A DNA stretch of 64,000 bases, taken from assembly GCA_963768415.1 (NCBI GenBank), contig CAVYHX010000026.1, positions 1 through 64,000 of the forward strand. The letters are read 5' to 3'. Position 1 is the first letter of the stretch, and every line of letters begins with the position of its first letter. This document shows, piece after piece, positions 47,509-57,156 of this stretch. Made by a program: the position numbers and the translations under genes. The notes beneath the pieces are model-generated. The model had not been told where the DNA came from. It worked only from the letters and a program-made list of their open reading frames with translations, and ran no database searches. The stretch comes from CAVYHX01 sp963768415. GTDB lineage: Bacteria; Pseudomonadota; Gammaproteobacteria; UBA9214.

Positions 47509-48341
47509 ACAGCGCGATCAAAGCAGCCAGAGACTGGCTTGATGCCTGCGTCCCGGGTGCCAAAAGGGCGCGGGCGCTACTGGCTGCCGCCAGCCGGCAT
47601 GCGGGCCCCGGGTTGAATGCCGGACAAGTCAATTTCAGTCTTGTATTCCTGCTGTTCGTAGCAGCAGCAGGTTTTTTATCCGCGTGCATGCAGCAGCAAG
47701 ATGACGGATCTGCCAGCAGGCAAACCAGCACCTTGCTCTATAAAGAACAGGAAGCCGGTACCGCCGGCTATCCGGTGCGCGTATTGATCAATGCCGGTCA
47801 CCTGCGCCTGGATGACGGGTATGAGGGTAGCGACTTTATCCTTATGGACCGCAAGTCCCGGACAATATACAGCGTCAGTCATGAGGAGAAACGTATCCTG
47901 GTGATGACCGCGCCGGCTGTGGATCAGCGCCCGCCGGCGGACCTGGACATCAGCGTGGAGCAGGAGGAGGACGCCGGGTCGCCATTGATCGCAGGGGTAC
48001 GACCAGTGCAGGTGCGTATCAAGGCGAATAACGAGGTGTGTTTTCAGGCAATCGTGGTACCGGGATTGCTGCCTGCCGCGGTCGCAGGGCTGATCGAATA
48101 TGCACAGGCGCTGGGAGATCGGCAGCTGGACGTGCTGGATGAGGTGCCGGAATCGGTGCGGACGCCCTGTTACCTGGCGCGCTATGCCTACGCACCTGCG
48201 CAACATCTGCGGCAAGGCTTGCCGGTTCAGGAATGGGATGCGTATGGGTATCGGCGTGCGCTGGTGGATTTCAAAGAACCGGAAACCGTTCTGCCGACGT
48301 TGTTTTTGCTGCCACCGGACTACGAACGCATCCGCATTTAG
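47505..48341 (+). CDS. putative lipoprotein of unknown function
   Basis: 278 residues from an ATG that overlaps the glycerate kinase stop. A lipoprotein-like signal (NFSLVFLLFVAAAGFLSAC) appears only at residues 43-61. Either the true start is later, perhaps a TTG near 47613, or the N-terminal part is a long cytoplasmic extension. The rest (about residues 90-275) is soluble, with DFILMDRKSRTIYSVSHEEK and YLARYAYAPAQHLRQGLPV. Family not recognised. Confidence 0.6.
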   Translation: MNSAIKAARDWLDACVPGAKRARALLAAASRHAGPGLNAGQVNFSLVFLLFVAAAGFLSACMQQQDDGSASRQTSTLLYKEQEAGTAGYPVRVLINAGHLRLDDGYEGSDFILMDRKSRTIYSVSHEEKRILVMTAPAVDQRPPADLDISVEQEEDAGSPLIAGVRPVQVRIKANNEVCFQAIVVPGLLPAAVAGLIEYAQALGDRQLDVLDEVPESVRTPCYLARYAYAPAQHLRQGLPVQEWDAYGYRRALVDFKEPETVLPTLFLLPPDYERIRI

Positions 48342-48383
48342 ACCGCCGGTTAACCCGGGCGATGCGCGAATAATATAATTAAT

Positions 48384-49106
48384 TCATGTGGTTGTATCGA
48401 GCTGGCAGCCCGCAGGCGTGCACGTCAGGACGCTGCCCTGGTGGTACCAGTCGCCCAGCACGATACGTTCTGCCGGGTAGCCGGAGATCGAGAGGGCGTG
48501 TATGGCCGGCCGGTGCGTATGCCCGTGTATCAGGCGTGCAACCCGGTGCTCCGCCATCACCCTGACAACGGCCTCCTGGTTGACATCCATGATGGACTCC
48601 GGTTTGCCGCGGGTGCGCGCACGGCTGGTCGCGCGCATTTCTGCAGCCATCTGCCGGCGCTCGTGCAGCGGCCTGGATATAAAGTCACGCTGCCACGCGG
48701 AGTCGCGCACCATGTCACGGAAATCCAGGTATTCCGTATCATCGGTACACAGCGTATCGCCATGCATCAGCAGGGTGGGTGTGCCGTAGAGATCAATACG
48801 TTCCGGATCGCCGAGCAGGGTAGCGCCACACTGCCTGGCAAATTCATCACCAAGTAAAAAATCACGATTGCCATGCATGACAAATACGGGCGTGCCGTTA
48901 CCGGTGCAGCTTAGCAGGGCCTTGGCTACTGCCACATTGACGGGCGCATCGTCATCATCACCGATCCAGGCCTCGAACAGGTCACCGAGGATATAGAGCG
49001 CATCTGCATCCGGGACCCGTTTGCCGAGAAAATCAATGAACAGTGCAGTGATAGCCGGGCGCTCCGGGTCCAGATGCAGATCGGATATAAACAGTGTTTC
49101 GGGCAT
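48384..49106 (-). CDS. lpxH: UDP-2,3-diacylglucosamine diphosphatase LpxH
   Basis: Makes lipid X in lipid A synthesis. 240 residues, calcineurin-like metallophosphatase: FISDLHLDPERPAIT, YILGDLFEAWIGDD, VMHGNRDFLLG, LMHGDTLCTDD and RLIHGHTHRPA (GHTH). Divergent neighbours; leftward like the cyclophilin gene that follows. Presence shows an LPS-bearing cell. Confidence 0.96.
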   Translation of the reverse strand: MPETLFISDLHLDPERPAITALFIDFLGKRVPDADALYILGDLFEAWIGDDDDAPVNVAVAKALLSCTGNGTPVFVMHGNRDFLLGDEFARQCGATLLGDPERIDLYGTPTLLMHGDTLCTDDTEYLDFRDMVRDSAWQRDFISRPLHERRQMAAEMRATSRARTRGKPESIMDVNQEAVVRVMAEHRVARLIHGHTHRPAIHALSISGYPAERIVLGDWYHQGSVLTCTPAGCQLDTTT

Positions 49107-49225
49107 CGGCGTCAGCTAAGCGGACCGTGACAGGGCATGTCGACTGACGGGCTGTTACCGTGAAATACCCATTCATCAGCGATTCCAGCCCTGTGCCCGG
49201 TCAGCCACCTGGTGAGAAACACGGG

Positions 49226-49828
49226 CTAGTCTTCCTTAACCGACACCTTGTTTATGACAATCGCCGTGACGGGAACGTCCTGATGACCCTGACTGTTTCC
49301 TGTTTTGACTTTTTCGATGCGGTGGACCACATCCATACCGTCCGTGACCTTGCCGAAAACGCAGTAGCCCCAGCGTTGCGGGGTGGGCTCCGTGTGATCA
49401 AGGAAGGCATTATCCTTCACGTTGATGAAAAACTGGGCGGTTGCCGAATGCGGGTCGTTGGTACGTGCCATGGCGATGGTGCCAGTGGTATTCTTCAGCC
49501 CGTTGTCGGCTTCGTTCTTGATCGGGTCACCGGATTTTTTCTGCATCATTTCGCTGTCAAAACCACCACCCTGGATCATGAACCCCGGGATAACGCGGTG
49601 AAATACTGTGCCGTCGTAATGCCCCGCCTTTGCGTACTCGATGAAGTTGGCCACCGTGGCCGGGGCTTTGTTGCTGTCCAGCTCGAGGGTAATGAGTCCT
49701 TCGGTCGTATCCATGGTTACTGTCACTGTTCCTGCTCCTTTCGTGGTTGGGTGGTCTGTCTGGGAACAGCCGATTGCCAGCATCAAGCTGATGGTAATGG
49801 ACAGCAATAGGCTCAATGATCGTTTCAT
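49226..49828 (-). CDS. cyclophilin-type peptidyl-prolyl isomerase, lipoprotein
   Basis: 200 residues. The first 21 residues end in a lipobox (LLLSITISLMLAIGC), so the protein is probably lipid-anchored. The cyclophilin domain has NFIEYAKAGHYDGTVFHRVI, GFMIQGGGFDSEM, and QFFINVKDNAFLDH then GYCVFGKVTDGMDVV. Usual PpiA/PpiB proteins are not lipidated; this one sits between lpxH and cysS, where ppiB is common. Confidence 0.9.
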   Translation of the reverse strand: MKRSLSLLLSITISLMLAIGCSQTDHPTTKGAGTVTVTMDTTEGLITLELDSNKAPATVANFIEYAKAGHYDGTVFHRVIPGFMIQGGGFDSEMMQKKSGDPIKNEADNGLKNTTGTIAMARTNDPHSATAQFFINVKDNAFLDHTEPTPQRWGYCVFGKVTDGMDVVHRIEKVKTGNSQGHQDVPVTAIVINKVSVKED

Positions 49829-50041
49829 TATTAGCTCCAGTGGTAATTCTTCAGAGTGCCAATGATATGAACTTCATCCTGCTTTACAACCCTGACCGCC
49901 GGTCATGACCGGTTTTGTGGCTTGTGGCGCTTTCCGTTACCATTGCCGCGCAATGCATATGCTCACAGAAAAGCCGGTAATACCCCGTACCCTTGCGGGT
50001 CTTTCGGGCCGGTGGCTGACACACCTGCGGTGGCCTTATCC

Positions 50042-51442
50042 ATGCTGAAAATCTATAACAGCCTGTCGCGCCGGAAACAGACTTTTATCCCCATTGAGAA
50101 GGGCAAGGTGCGGATGTATGTATGCGGGATGACCGTCTATGACTACTGTCACCTGGGTCATGCACGCGTTATGGTGGTTTTCGACGTCGTCACCCGCTAC
50201 CTGCGGTCACAGGGATACAAGGTCACCTATGTTCGCAATATTACTGATATCGATGACAAGATTATCAAACGCGCCCAGGAGGGCAATGAAAGTATCCAGG
50301 AGCTCACTACGCGTTTTATCGAGATCATGCACCAGGATGCCGCCGATCTGGGCGTGCTGAAACCGGACCTGGAGCCAAAGGCAACTGATTCGATGGATGA
50401 GATCCTCACCATGATCGAAACGCTGGTGGCTCGCGACCATGCCTACGCAGGTGCCAACGGTGATGTGTACTACGATGTCAGCCGCTTCACTGACTACGGG
50501 AAACTGTCCGGAAAGCGGGTGGATGATCTGCGCACCGGTGCGCGGGTGGCCGTGGATGAGGCAAAGGACGATCCACTCGATTTCGTGCTCTGGAAGGCAG
50601 CCAAGCCCGGCGAGCCGAGCTGGCCGTCTCCCTGGGGCCCGGGCCGGCCCGGCTGGCATATCGAATGCTCGGCGATGTCAACACAGTGCCTGGGTGCCCA
50701 TTTCGATATCCATGGCGGCGGCATGGACCTGATGTTTCCACACCACGAAAATGAAATTGCCCAGTCCGAGCCGGCCACCGGAGAACCGTTTGTGAATTAC
50801 TGGATGCACAACGGGTTCGTCAAGGTCGATGAAGAGAAAATGTCCAAGTCACTGGGTAACTTTTTCACGGTGCGCGAGATACTGAAACAGTACCGGCCTG
50901 AAGATGTGCGGTATTTCATACTCGCCAGCCATTACCGCAGTCCCCTGAATTACTCGCAGGAGAACCTGGAAAGTGCCAGGTCCGCGCTCACTCGCCTTTA
51001 TACTGCCTTGCGCGGCTTGTCACTGCAGGAACCGGACTCCGCAGTCGACACATACACTCAGGCGTTTTTCGCTGCCATGGATGACGATTTCAATACACCG
51101 GAGGCAATCGCGGTGCTGTTCGATCTTGCAAGGGAAATCAACAAAAGCAGAGCGACAGATATGAACAGGGCGAATCAGCTGGGTAGCAGACTGCGCGAAC
51201 TTGCGGGTATTCTCGGTTTGCTGCAGGCGGATGCCGAGGTATTTCTGCGCGCATCTCCGGTTATGCGCGGGGATGCGGGGCAGCAGCTGTCCGAGCCTGA
51301 AATCGAATCCCTGATCGAACAGCGGCTGACCGCACGGAAGGAAAAAAACTGGTCCGAGGCCGACCGCATCCGTACCGAACTCGAGTCCCGCGGAATCGTA
51401 CTGGAGGACGGTGCTGAAGGCACTGCGTGGCGGCGCGGCTAG
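50042..51442 (+). CDS. cysS: cysteinyl-tRNA synthetase CysS
   Basis: Charges tRNA-Cys. 466 residues from ATG 50042. MYVCGMTVYDYCHLGHARVM holds the zinc Cys and HIGH-like motif. TYVRNITDIDDKIIKRA, GWHIECSAMS (zinc) and DLMFPHHENEIAQ follow, then the KMSKS loop in VDEEKMSKSLGNF. Intact. A longer upstream frame is ignored. Confidence 0.97.
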   Translation: MLKIYNSLSRRKQTFIPIEKGKVRMYVCGMTVYDYCHLGHARVMVVFDVVTRYLRSQGYKVTYVRNITDIDDKIIKRAQEGNESIQELTTRFIEIMHQDAADLGVLKPDLEPKATDSMDEILTMIETLVARDHAYAGANGDVYYDVSRFTDYGKLSGKRVDDLRTGARVAVDEAKDDPLDFVLWKAAKPGEPSWPSPWGPGRPGWHIECSAMSTQCLGAHFDIHGGGMDLMFPHHENEIAQSEPATGEPFVNYWMHNGFVKVDEEKMSKSLGNFFTVREILKQYRPEDVRYFILASHYRSPLNYSQENLESARSALTRLYTALRGLSLQEPDSAVDTYTQAFFAAMDDDFNTPEAIAVLFDLAREINKSRATDMNRANQLGSRLRELAGILGLLQADAEVFLRASPVMRGDAGQQLSEPEIESLIEQRLTARKEKNWSEADRIRTELESRGIVLEDGAEGTAWRRG

Positions 51443-51451
51443 ACGGGCCGA

Positions 51452-52306
51452 TCAGGAATGCAACTCCTCCATTGCATACAGCGTATTCTCGAGTAGCGTC
51501 GCCACGGTCATTGGACCAACACCGCCAGGTACCGGCGTAATCCATGCGGCCACTTCACAGGCAGCCTCAAAGCCGACATCCCCCACCAGCTTGCCGTTTT
51601 CCTGTCGATTGATACCGACATCGATGACTGTGGCGCCGGGCTTTACCCATTCGCCCGGGACCAGGCCGGGTTTGCCCACAGCAACAACCAGGATATCAGC
51701 CTGTCGTACATTCGCCTCCAGATCGCGGGTAAAGCGGTGGCATATTTTAATAGTGGCTCCTGCGAGGAGTAGTTCAAGACCCATGGGGCGGCCGACGATA
51801 TTGGATGCCCCGACTATGACTGCCTCACGTCCGTAAAAAGTATCGCCGGTATGTTCCAGCAGCGTAATTATGCCGCGCGGGGTGCAGGAACGGAGGAGGG
51901 GGCGGCGCAAAGCCAGCCGGCCTATGTTGTACGGATGAAAGCCATCGACATCCTTGTCGGGACGGATGCATTCCGTCACTTTATCAGCATCGATATGCGC
52001 GGGGAGCGGAAACTGGACCAGTATGCCGTCAATGCTGCTGTCATTGTTAAGGTCATCGATCAGATCCAGCAGTTCCTGCTCGGTTGTTGCGGTGGACAGG
52101 TCATGGGACGTCGAAATGATTCCGGCCTCCTCGCAAGCCTTGCGCTTGTTGCGTACATAGATTTCCGAGGCGGGATCCTGACCGACGAGTATGACCGCGA
52201 GACCCGGGAGGCGCAGATTTTTCGCCTTGCGTGCATCGATCCGCCGTTTTATGTCTCGGGTAACTTTGGCGGCGATGGCCTTGCCATTAATCAGTTTTGC
52301 GGTCAT
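51452..52306 (-). CDS. folD: bifunctional methylenetetrahydrofolate dehydrogenase/cyclohydrolase FolD
   Basis: One-carbon metabolism. 284 residues from ATG 52304-52306. Blocks: GLAVILVGQDPASEIYVRNK (catalytic Tyr and Lys), GILVQFPLPAHID, PDKDVDGFHPYNIG, AVIVGASNIVGRPMGLELLL and WITPVPGGVGPMTVA. Convergent with cysS. The frame extension beyond 52306 runs antisense through the tRNA-Pro gene and is not protein. Confidence 0.96.
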   Translation of the reverse strand: MTAKLINGKAIAAKVTRDIKRRIDARKAKNLRLPGLAVILVGQDPASEIYVRNKRKACEEAGIISTSHDLSTATTEQELLDLIDDLNNDSSIDGILVQFPLPAHIDADKVTECIRPDKDVDGFHPYNIGRLALRRPLLRSCTPRGIITLLEHTGDTFYGREAVIVGASNIVGRPMGLELLLAGATIKICHRFTRDLEANVRQADILVVAVGKPGLVPGEWVKPGATVIDVGINRQENGKLVGDVGFEAACEVAAWITPVPGGVGPMTVATLLENTLYAMEELHS

Positions 52307-52486
52307 GGGGTTAGATGGCTCGTTAGGGCGGTTTTCGGGCAGGGATTCTCGCATGCAGGTGTGTTCAGGTACAACTGCGCCGGTCCCGGATCCATGCCCG
52401 GCTGACCGGGCCGGCCGTAAAGCGTGAAATTTGACCGCAAACAGGGCTTGCAAGTATGATCGCACGGCTCGGTTATGCGGGAACAA

Positions 52487-52563
52487 CGGGGTATAGCGCA
52501 GCCTGGTAGCGCGCCTGCTTTGGGAGCAGGATGTCGGGGGTTCAAATCCCTCTACCCCGACCA
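52487..52563 (+). tRNA. tRNA-Pro(UGG)
   Basis: Acceptor CGGGGTA/TACCCCG, GGTTCAAATCC T-arm and encoded CCA. Anticodon TGG lies within TGCTTTGGGAGCA. First of a five-gene tRNA array. Confidence 0.95.
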
Positions 52564-52585
52564 ATGATGCTGGACTGCTAGAATT

Positions 52586-52901
52586 GCGCCTGTAGCTCAG
52601 TTGGATAGAGCATCGGCCTTTTGAGCGCGCGCCAATGTGTATGGATTTGGTGTGCATTTAGGAGCCTTCATGGGGAAACGGAACCCATAAAGTGGATCGC
52701 ACTGTATCGGGGAACCCTTAACAGGTCATGCTGATGGCAATCCCGAGGAAACCGCTTCAAGCGGGATCCGTAGAGACTATACGTGTGACACCTGAGATGG
52801 TGAAGAGATAGTCCAGACCACAAACCCGTACCGGGGCGTCGAAAGGCGTAGTTGGTATGCTAAGCCGAGGGTCGCAGGTTCGAATCCTGCCAGGCGCGCC
52901 A
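52586..52901 (+). tRNA. tRNA-Arg(UCU) interrupted by a group I intron
   Basis: Exon 1 is 52586-52620 (GCGCCTG acceptor, D-arm, TCGGC anticodon arm, CTT). Exon 2 is 52860-52901 (CTAA, GCCGA arm, T-arm CGCAGGTTCGAATCC, CAGGCGC, GCCA). Joined they give a 77-nt cloverleaf nearly identical to E. coli argU (anticodon loop CTTCTAA, anticodon UCU). The insert splits the anticodon between its first and second bases. Exon 1 ends in U and the insert ends in G, as group I splicing requires. Confidence 0.92.
52621..52859 (+). ncRNA. group I self-splicing intron (tRNA-type, IC3-like)
   Basis: 239 nt with no open reading frame of note, so no homing endonuclease. Conserved core is visible: P-like segment ATCGGGGAACCCTTAACAGG, GATGGCAATCCCGAGG, the R element TAGAGACTATACG, and ATGGTGAAGAGATAGTCC. 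P7 is a perfect pair GACTAT (52775-52780) with ATAGTC (52808-52813). The order and blocks parallel the Azoarcus tRNA-Ile(CAU) intron. Product would be a catalytic RNA that removes itself with a guanosine cofactor. Confidence 0.9.
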
Positions 52902-52940
52902 ATATTCAGTGACAGGTAGCATGTAAGGATTTTGTTTAAT

Positions 52941-53017
52941 GGTGGGCGTAGCTCAGTTGGTAGAGCCCTGGATTGTGATTCCAGTCGTCGTGGGTTCGAG
53001 TCCCATCGTCCACCCCA
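52941..53017 (+). tRNA. tRNA-His(GUG)
   Basis: Includes the extra 5' G that pairs with C73. Acceptor GTGGGCG/CGTCCAC. Loop TTGTGAT holds anticodon GTG; CCA is encoded. Confidence 0.95.
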
Positions 53018-53092
53018 TTTCCCGGCCCGCCTGACCGACCGGTGGCTGCCCTTGAAGGCCCCTGGCCGCTGTGGTCAAATACCGCCTCTTTG

Positions 53093-53168
53093 GGGCCGTT
53101 AGCTCAATTGGTAGAGCAGTGGACTCTTAATCCATTGGTTGTAGGTTCGATTCCTACACGGCCCACCA
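53093..53168 (+). tRNA. tRNA-Lys(CUU)
   Basis: Acceptor GGGCCGT/ACGGCCC, TAGGTTCGATTCCTA T-arm, encoded CCA. Anticodon loop CTCTTAA gives CUU. Followed by a terminator. Confidence 0.93.
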
Positions 53169-53172
53169 GCTC

Positions 53173-53200
53173 AAAGGCCTGCGCATGCGCAGGCCTTTTT
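53173..53200 (+). terminator. Rho-independent terminator of the tRNA array
   Basis: AAAGGCCTGCGCATGCGCAGG is near-perfectly palindromic around GCGCATGCGC and ends in CCTTTTT. It lies 4 nt after tRNA-Lys and ends the Pro-Arg-His-Lys transcript. Confidence 0.85.
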
Positions 53201-53327
53201 ATTGGTATTTCGAGGACACCGCAGGGGTAATATTCGGGTGTGCGAATGCCGTATAAATAGTTATAATTCCGGATTAAATTACAATAAGCCGGACAGGCAG
53301 GCGCGCTCCCGGGGTGACATGTATTCA

Positions 53328-53412
<85 letters not shown>

Positions 53413-53507
53413 ACTGGCAATACTGCAAAAACGCCCCGTATGGCACGCGTGGCAGGCATTAATATTAACTGGTCCAGGCCGGCATAATTATCTGATGAGG
53501 TGATGGA

Positions 53508-54804
53508 ATGGATGTATCAGTAGAAAATACAGGTGGGTTGGAGCGGCGCATGAAGGTACAGGTGCCCGCCGAGCGTGTTGATCAGGAAGTCCAGTCGCGC
53601 TTGCAATCGATGAGCAAGACCATTCGTCTCGATGGATTTCGTCCGGGCAAGGTGCCGGTCAGTGTCATTGAAAAAAAATATGGCAACCAGATTCGCCTGG
53701 AAGTCGTCGATCAGGTAATAAACTCCACCTTGCAGGAAGCCCTGACCCAGGAAAATATTCGACCGGCCGGTGAACCCGATATTACCCCGGGAGATTCAAG
53801 ACCCGGAGTACCTCTGGAATATACCGCAACCTTCGAGGTCTTTCCGGAATTCAGCGGCGGTATCAACTACAGCTTCAAGATCGAAAAGCCGGTAGTTGAC
53901 ATAGTCGGAGACGGATATCACATCCATGCTGGACAATCTGCGCCGGCAGCGGGCGACGTGGAACCCGGTCGACCGGCCGGCGGCCCTCGACGATCAGGTC
54001 ACCATCGATTTCGAAGGCAGTATCAACGGCGCCCCGTTTGCCGGGAACAAGGCCGATAATGTACCGATAGTGCTCGGTTCCAACAGCATGATCCCGGGTT
54101 TTGAAGAACAACTGGTCGGTGTGTCGGCCGGGGAGGAGAAAACTCTGGATGTGACCTTTCCGGACAACTATGCCTCGGCTGAAGTGGCCGGTAAATCTGC
54201 ACAGTTCGAGGTCAAGGTGCATAGTGTTGCAGAAATGGTGCTGCCGGAACTCGATGACGATCTCGCAAATGCCTTTGGTGTGCAGGACAAGGGTATTGCC
54301 GGCCTTCGGGAGGAAGTCACCAACAACATGCGCCGCGAACTGAAACAGCTGGTTGCATCCACTCTCAAGGATGAGGTCTTCGGCGGTCTGCTGGAAAAGA
54401 ATCCGGTCGACGTGCCGCGTAAATTGATCGAGAGCGAGCTTGAACACCTGAAGGCACAGCAGAAAGACCAGGAAATGGTTGCTGCGGTACAGGAGGCCAG
54501 TGCCGAACGCCGTGTCAAGCTTGGCGTGCTGATATCGGAAATCATCAAACAAAACCAGATTCATGTTGATCCCGACCGCGTGCGCGATGCAGTGGAGACC
54601 GTTGCCGCATCCTATGAAAAGCCGGACGAGGTGGTGCAATGGTATTATGGCAACCAGGAGGCCCTGGCAGGCGTGCAGTCTGCCGTTCTTGAAGAGCAGG
54701 TTGTTGAATGGATTATGGAAAACACCGATGTAGAGATTCAGGAGAAGAAAACCGTTTTTGCCGACCTGGTCGAAAAAGCCAAGCAATCTAAAGGATCAAT
54801 TTAA
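53508..54804 (+). CDS. tig: trigger factor Tig, frameshifted
   Basis: Ribosome-bound chaperone with prolyl isomerase activity. Ribosome-docking part: LDGFRPGKVPVSVIEKKYG (FRxGKxP). PPIase part: QVTIDFEGSINGAPFAGNKA and MIPGFEEQLVGVSAGEEKTL. Long helical C-domain ends VFADLVEKAKQSKGSI. One extra base near 53903 (GTCGGAGACGG) shifts the frame before the PPIase domain. Corrected length about 431 residues. tig-clpP-clpX-lon is the standard order. Confidence 0.95.
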
Positions 54805-55467
54805 ATGACCGATAGCGGATATATGAACAGCACACATGAGACCAAGGCATTGAATCTGGTCCCGATCGTTATCGAGCAAACGGCTCGTGGTGAACGCTCC
54901 TATGATATTTATTCCCGGTTACTGAAAGAACGGGTTGTATTTGTCGTCGGGCAGGTCGAGGATTACATGGCAAACGTCATCGTGGCCCAATTACTGTTTC
55001 TCGAATCAGAGAATCCTGACAAGGATATCCACCTGTATATCAATTCCCCGGGCGGATCGGTCACGGCTGGACTTGCCATCTACGACACCATGCAGTTCAT
55101 CAAGCCCGATGTCAGCACCATGTGTATCGGTCAGGCGGCCAGTATGGGCGCACTGTTGCTTTGCGGTGGCGCACAGGGCAAGCGGGTTTGCCTGCCGCAT
55201 TCACGCATGATGATTCACCAGCCGCTGGGTGGTTATCAGGGGCAGGCAACAGATATCGATATCCACGCCAGGGAGATATTGTTGATTCGCGAGAAACTCA
55301 ACCGGATCCTGTCGCTCCATACCGGCCAGAAGCTCGAAAAGATTGCATCAGACACGGAACGGGACAATTTCATGGGCTCTGAGGATGCTAAAGCCTATGG
55401 TCTGGTTGATGAGATCCTTGATCGCCGCCAGGGCGCACCGGACAGCCTTAGCCAGGATAATGTTTGA
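54805..55467 (+). CDS. clpP: ATP-dependent Clp protease proteolytic subunit ClpP
   Basis: Serine protease of ClpXP/ClpAP. 220 residues, beginning directly after the tig stop. IYINSPGGSVTAGLAIYDTM-type segment is present (starts LYINSPGGS). Catalytic Ser is in GQAASMGALLL, catalytic His in RMMIHQPLGG, and Asp in ERDNFMGSEDAKAYGLVD. Intact. Confidence 0.97.
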   Translation: MTDSGYMNSTHETKALNLVPIVIEQTARGERSYDIYSRLLKERVVFVVGQVEDYMANVIVAQLLFLESENPDKDIHLYINSPGGSVTAGLAIYDTMQFIKPDVSTMCIGQAASMGALLLCGGAQGKRVCLPHSRMMIHQPLGGYQGQATDIDIHAREILLIREKLNRILSLHTGQKLEKIASDTERDNFMGSEDAKAYGLVDEILDRRQGAPDSLSQDNV

Positions 55468-55629
55468 CAAAGGGCAGAGGCCACACCCGCATATAACCCC
55501 GCTGAACATTAACCTTTTCAATTTACCGGTTATATTTGGCGGGAGAATGTGTCAATAGAGTTGATTCATAACGATAAACAGTGTAAATCTGTCAGCTGTG
55601 ACCTTTATTGAAAATACTGAGGGCTTGAT

Positions 55630-56908
55630 ATGAGCAATGAGCGAGACGGTAAGGGAGAAGACGGGAAACTGCTCTACTGTTCCTTTTGCGGCAAAAGTCA
55701 GCATGAAGTCCGCAAACTGATCGCCGGGCCCTCGGTTTTTGTCTGCGATGAATGTGTCGAACTCTGTAATGACATTATTCGCGAAGAAATGCAGGAGAAA
55801 ACTTCCAACGGCAGCGAAAGTCTTCCCAAACCCCAGGAAATCAACGATGTCCTGAATGAATATGTGATCGGTCAGGATTCCGCAAAGAAAGTCCTCTCGG
55901 TAGCGGTTTACAATCATTACAAGCGTCTCGGCGTGTCCCACAAAAAAGACGATGTCGAACTGTCCAAGAGCAATATACTGCTGATCGGGCCAACCGGATC
56001 CGGCAAGACATTGCTGGCCGAGACCCTCGCGCGGATGCTGGATGTCCCGTTTACCATCGCCGATGCGACCACCCTGACCGAGGCCGGTTATGTGGGCGAA
56101 GACGTGGAAAACATAATTCAGAAACTGCTGCAGAAATGTGATTATGACGTGGAAAAAGCCCAGACGGGCATCGTCTACATCGACGAAATCGATAAAATTT
56201 CGAAAAAATCGGACAACCCCTCGATTACCCGCGATGTCTCGGGAGAGGGTGTGCAGCAGGCCTTGCTCAAATTGATAGAAGGCACCGTCGCCTCGGTGCC
56301 GCCACAAGGTGGTCGCAAACATCCCCAGCAGGAATTTCTGCAGGTTGATACCTCAAATATACTCTTCATCGTCGGCGGTGCCTTTGCAGGTCTCGAAAGG
56401 ATTATTCGCGATCGTTCCGAGAATACGGGTATTGGGTTTGCCGCAGAAGTCAGGAGCAAGGACGATGATTCCCGCCTCGGGGAAATCCTCTATGATGTGG
56501 AGCCCGAGGACCTGATAAAGTATGGCCTGATCCCGGAGTTTGTCGGTCGACTCCCGGTCGTGGCGACCCTCGAAGAGCTCGATGAAGACGCGCTGGTACA
56601 GATTCTGACGGAGCCCAAGAATGCGCTGACCAAGCAGTACGCGAAACTGTTTGAAATGGAAGGTTGCGAGATCGAATTCAGGGATGATGCGCTGCGTTCC
56701 GTGGCGCGCAAGGCGATGGACTCGTAAAACCGGTGCCCGTGGCCTGCGTACCATCCTCGAGCAGGTCCTGCTCGATACCATGTACGATTTACCCTCGCTG
56801 GAAAACGTCAGAAAAGTGGTCATCGATGACGGCGTTATCATGGGCGAATCGAAACCGTATATGGTTTTTGACGCATCGGAACCGCTCGCCGCTTCTGATC
56901 AGAAATAA
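55630..56908 (+). CDS. clpX: ATP-dependent Clp protease ATP-binding subunit ClpX, frameshifted
   Basis: AAA+ unfoldase feeding ClpP. Zinc-binding domain YCSFCGKSQHEV then CDECVELC. Walker A is in LLIGPTGSGKTLLAETLA and Walker B in GIVYIDEIDKIS. The pore loop is in TEAGYVGEDVENI. C-terminal domain contains TGARGLRTILEQVLLDTMYD. One extra T near 56727 creates a stop in KAMD/RKTGARG. Corrected length 425 residues, as in E. coli. Confidence 0.95.
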
Positions 56909-57000
56909 TATGCAATATAATCAATAATGTAGTGCGCACACCTGGTAATAGACTTGCTGGCATGCTCCTTGCTTAATAGTTATTACCTGTCAATAAAATG

Positions 57001-57029
57001 GTTGAATAAGCTCAGCCAGACCCCATGTT
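57001..57029 (+). promoter_or_regulatory. probable sigma-32 (heat-shock) promoter of lon
   Basis: GTTGAAT (57001-57007), a 13-nt spacer, then CCCCATGTT (57021-57029). This closely matches the RpoH consensus CTTGAA-N13/14-CCCCATnT. It lies about 130 nt before lon, a known heat-shock gene. Confidence 0.7.
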
Positions 57030-57156
57030 CAAGACTTCACCGGGTTTCGTGAAGCAACAGTAAAACGACAGGCAGGGCACCGGGTATTACAAGGTATGAT
57101 GGGTGTGCTGAACTGGCGCCGATTGCCCGGATCACATCTACAGGTTATTGAAACGG

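Noticed and set aside
52307..52657. N-terminal extension of FolD containing GFEPPTSCSQS
   Set aside because: It is the antisense translation of the tRNA-Pro gene, a common annotation artefact. FolD starts at 52306.
56700..56760. Programmed frameshift in clpX or the other broken genes
   Set aside because: No slippery heptamer or downstream structure is seen. The same kind of extra base occurs in many unrelated genes, so sequence error is simpler.
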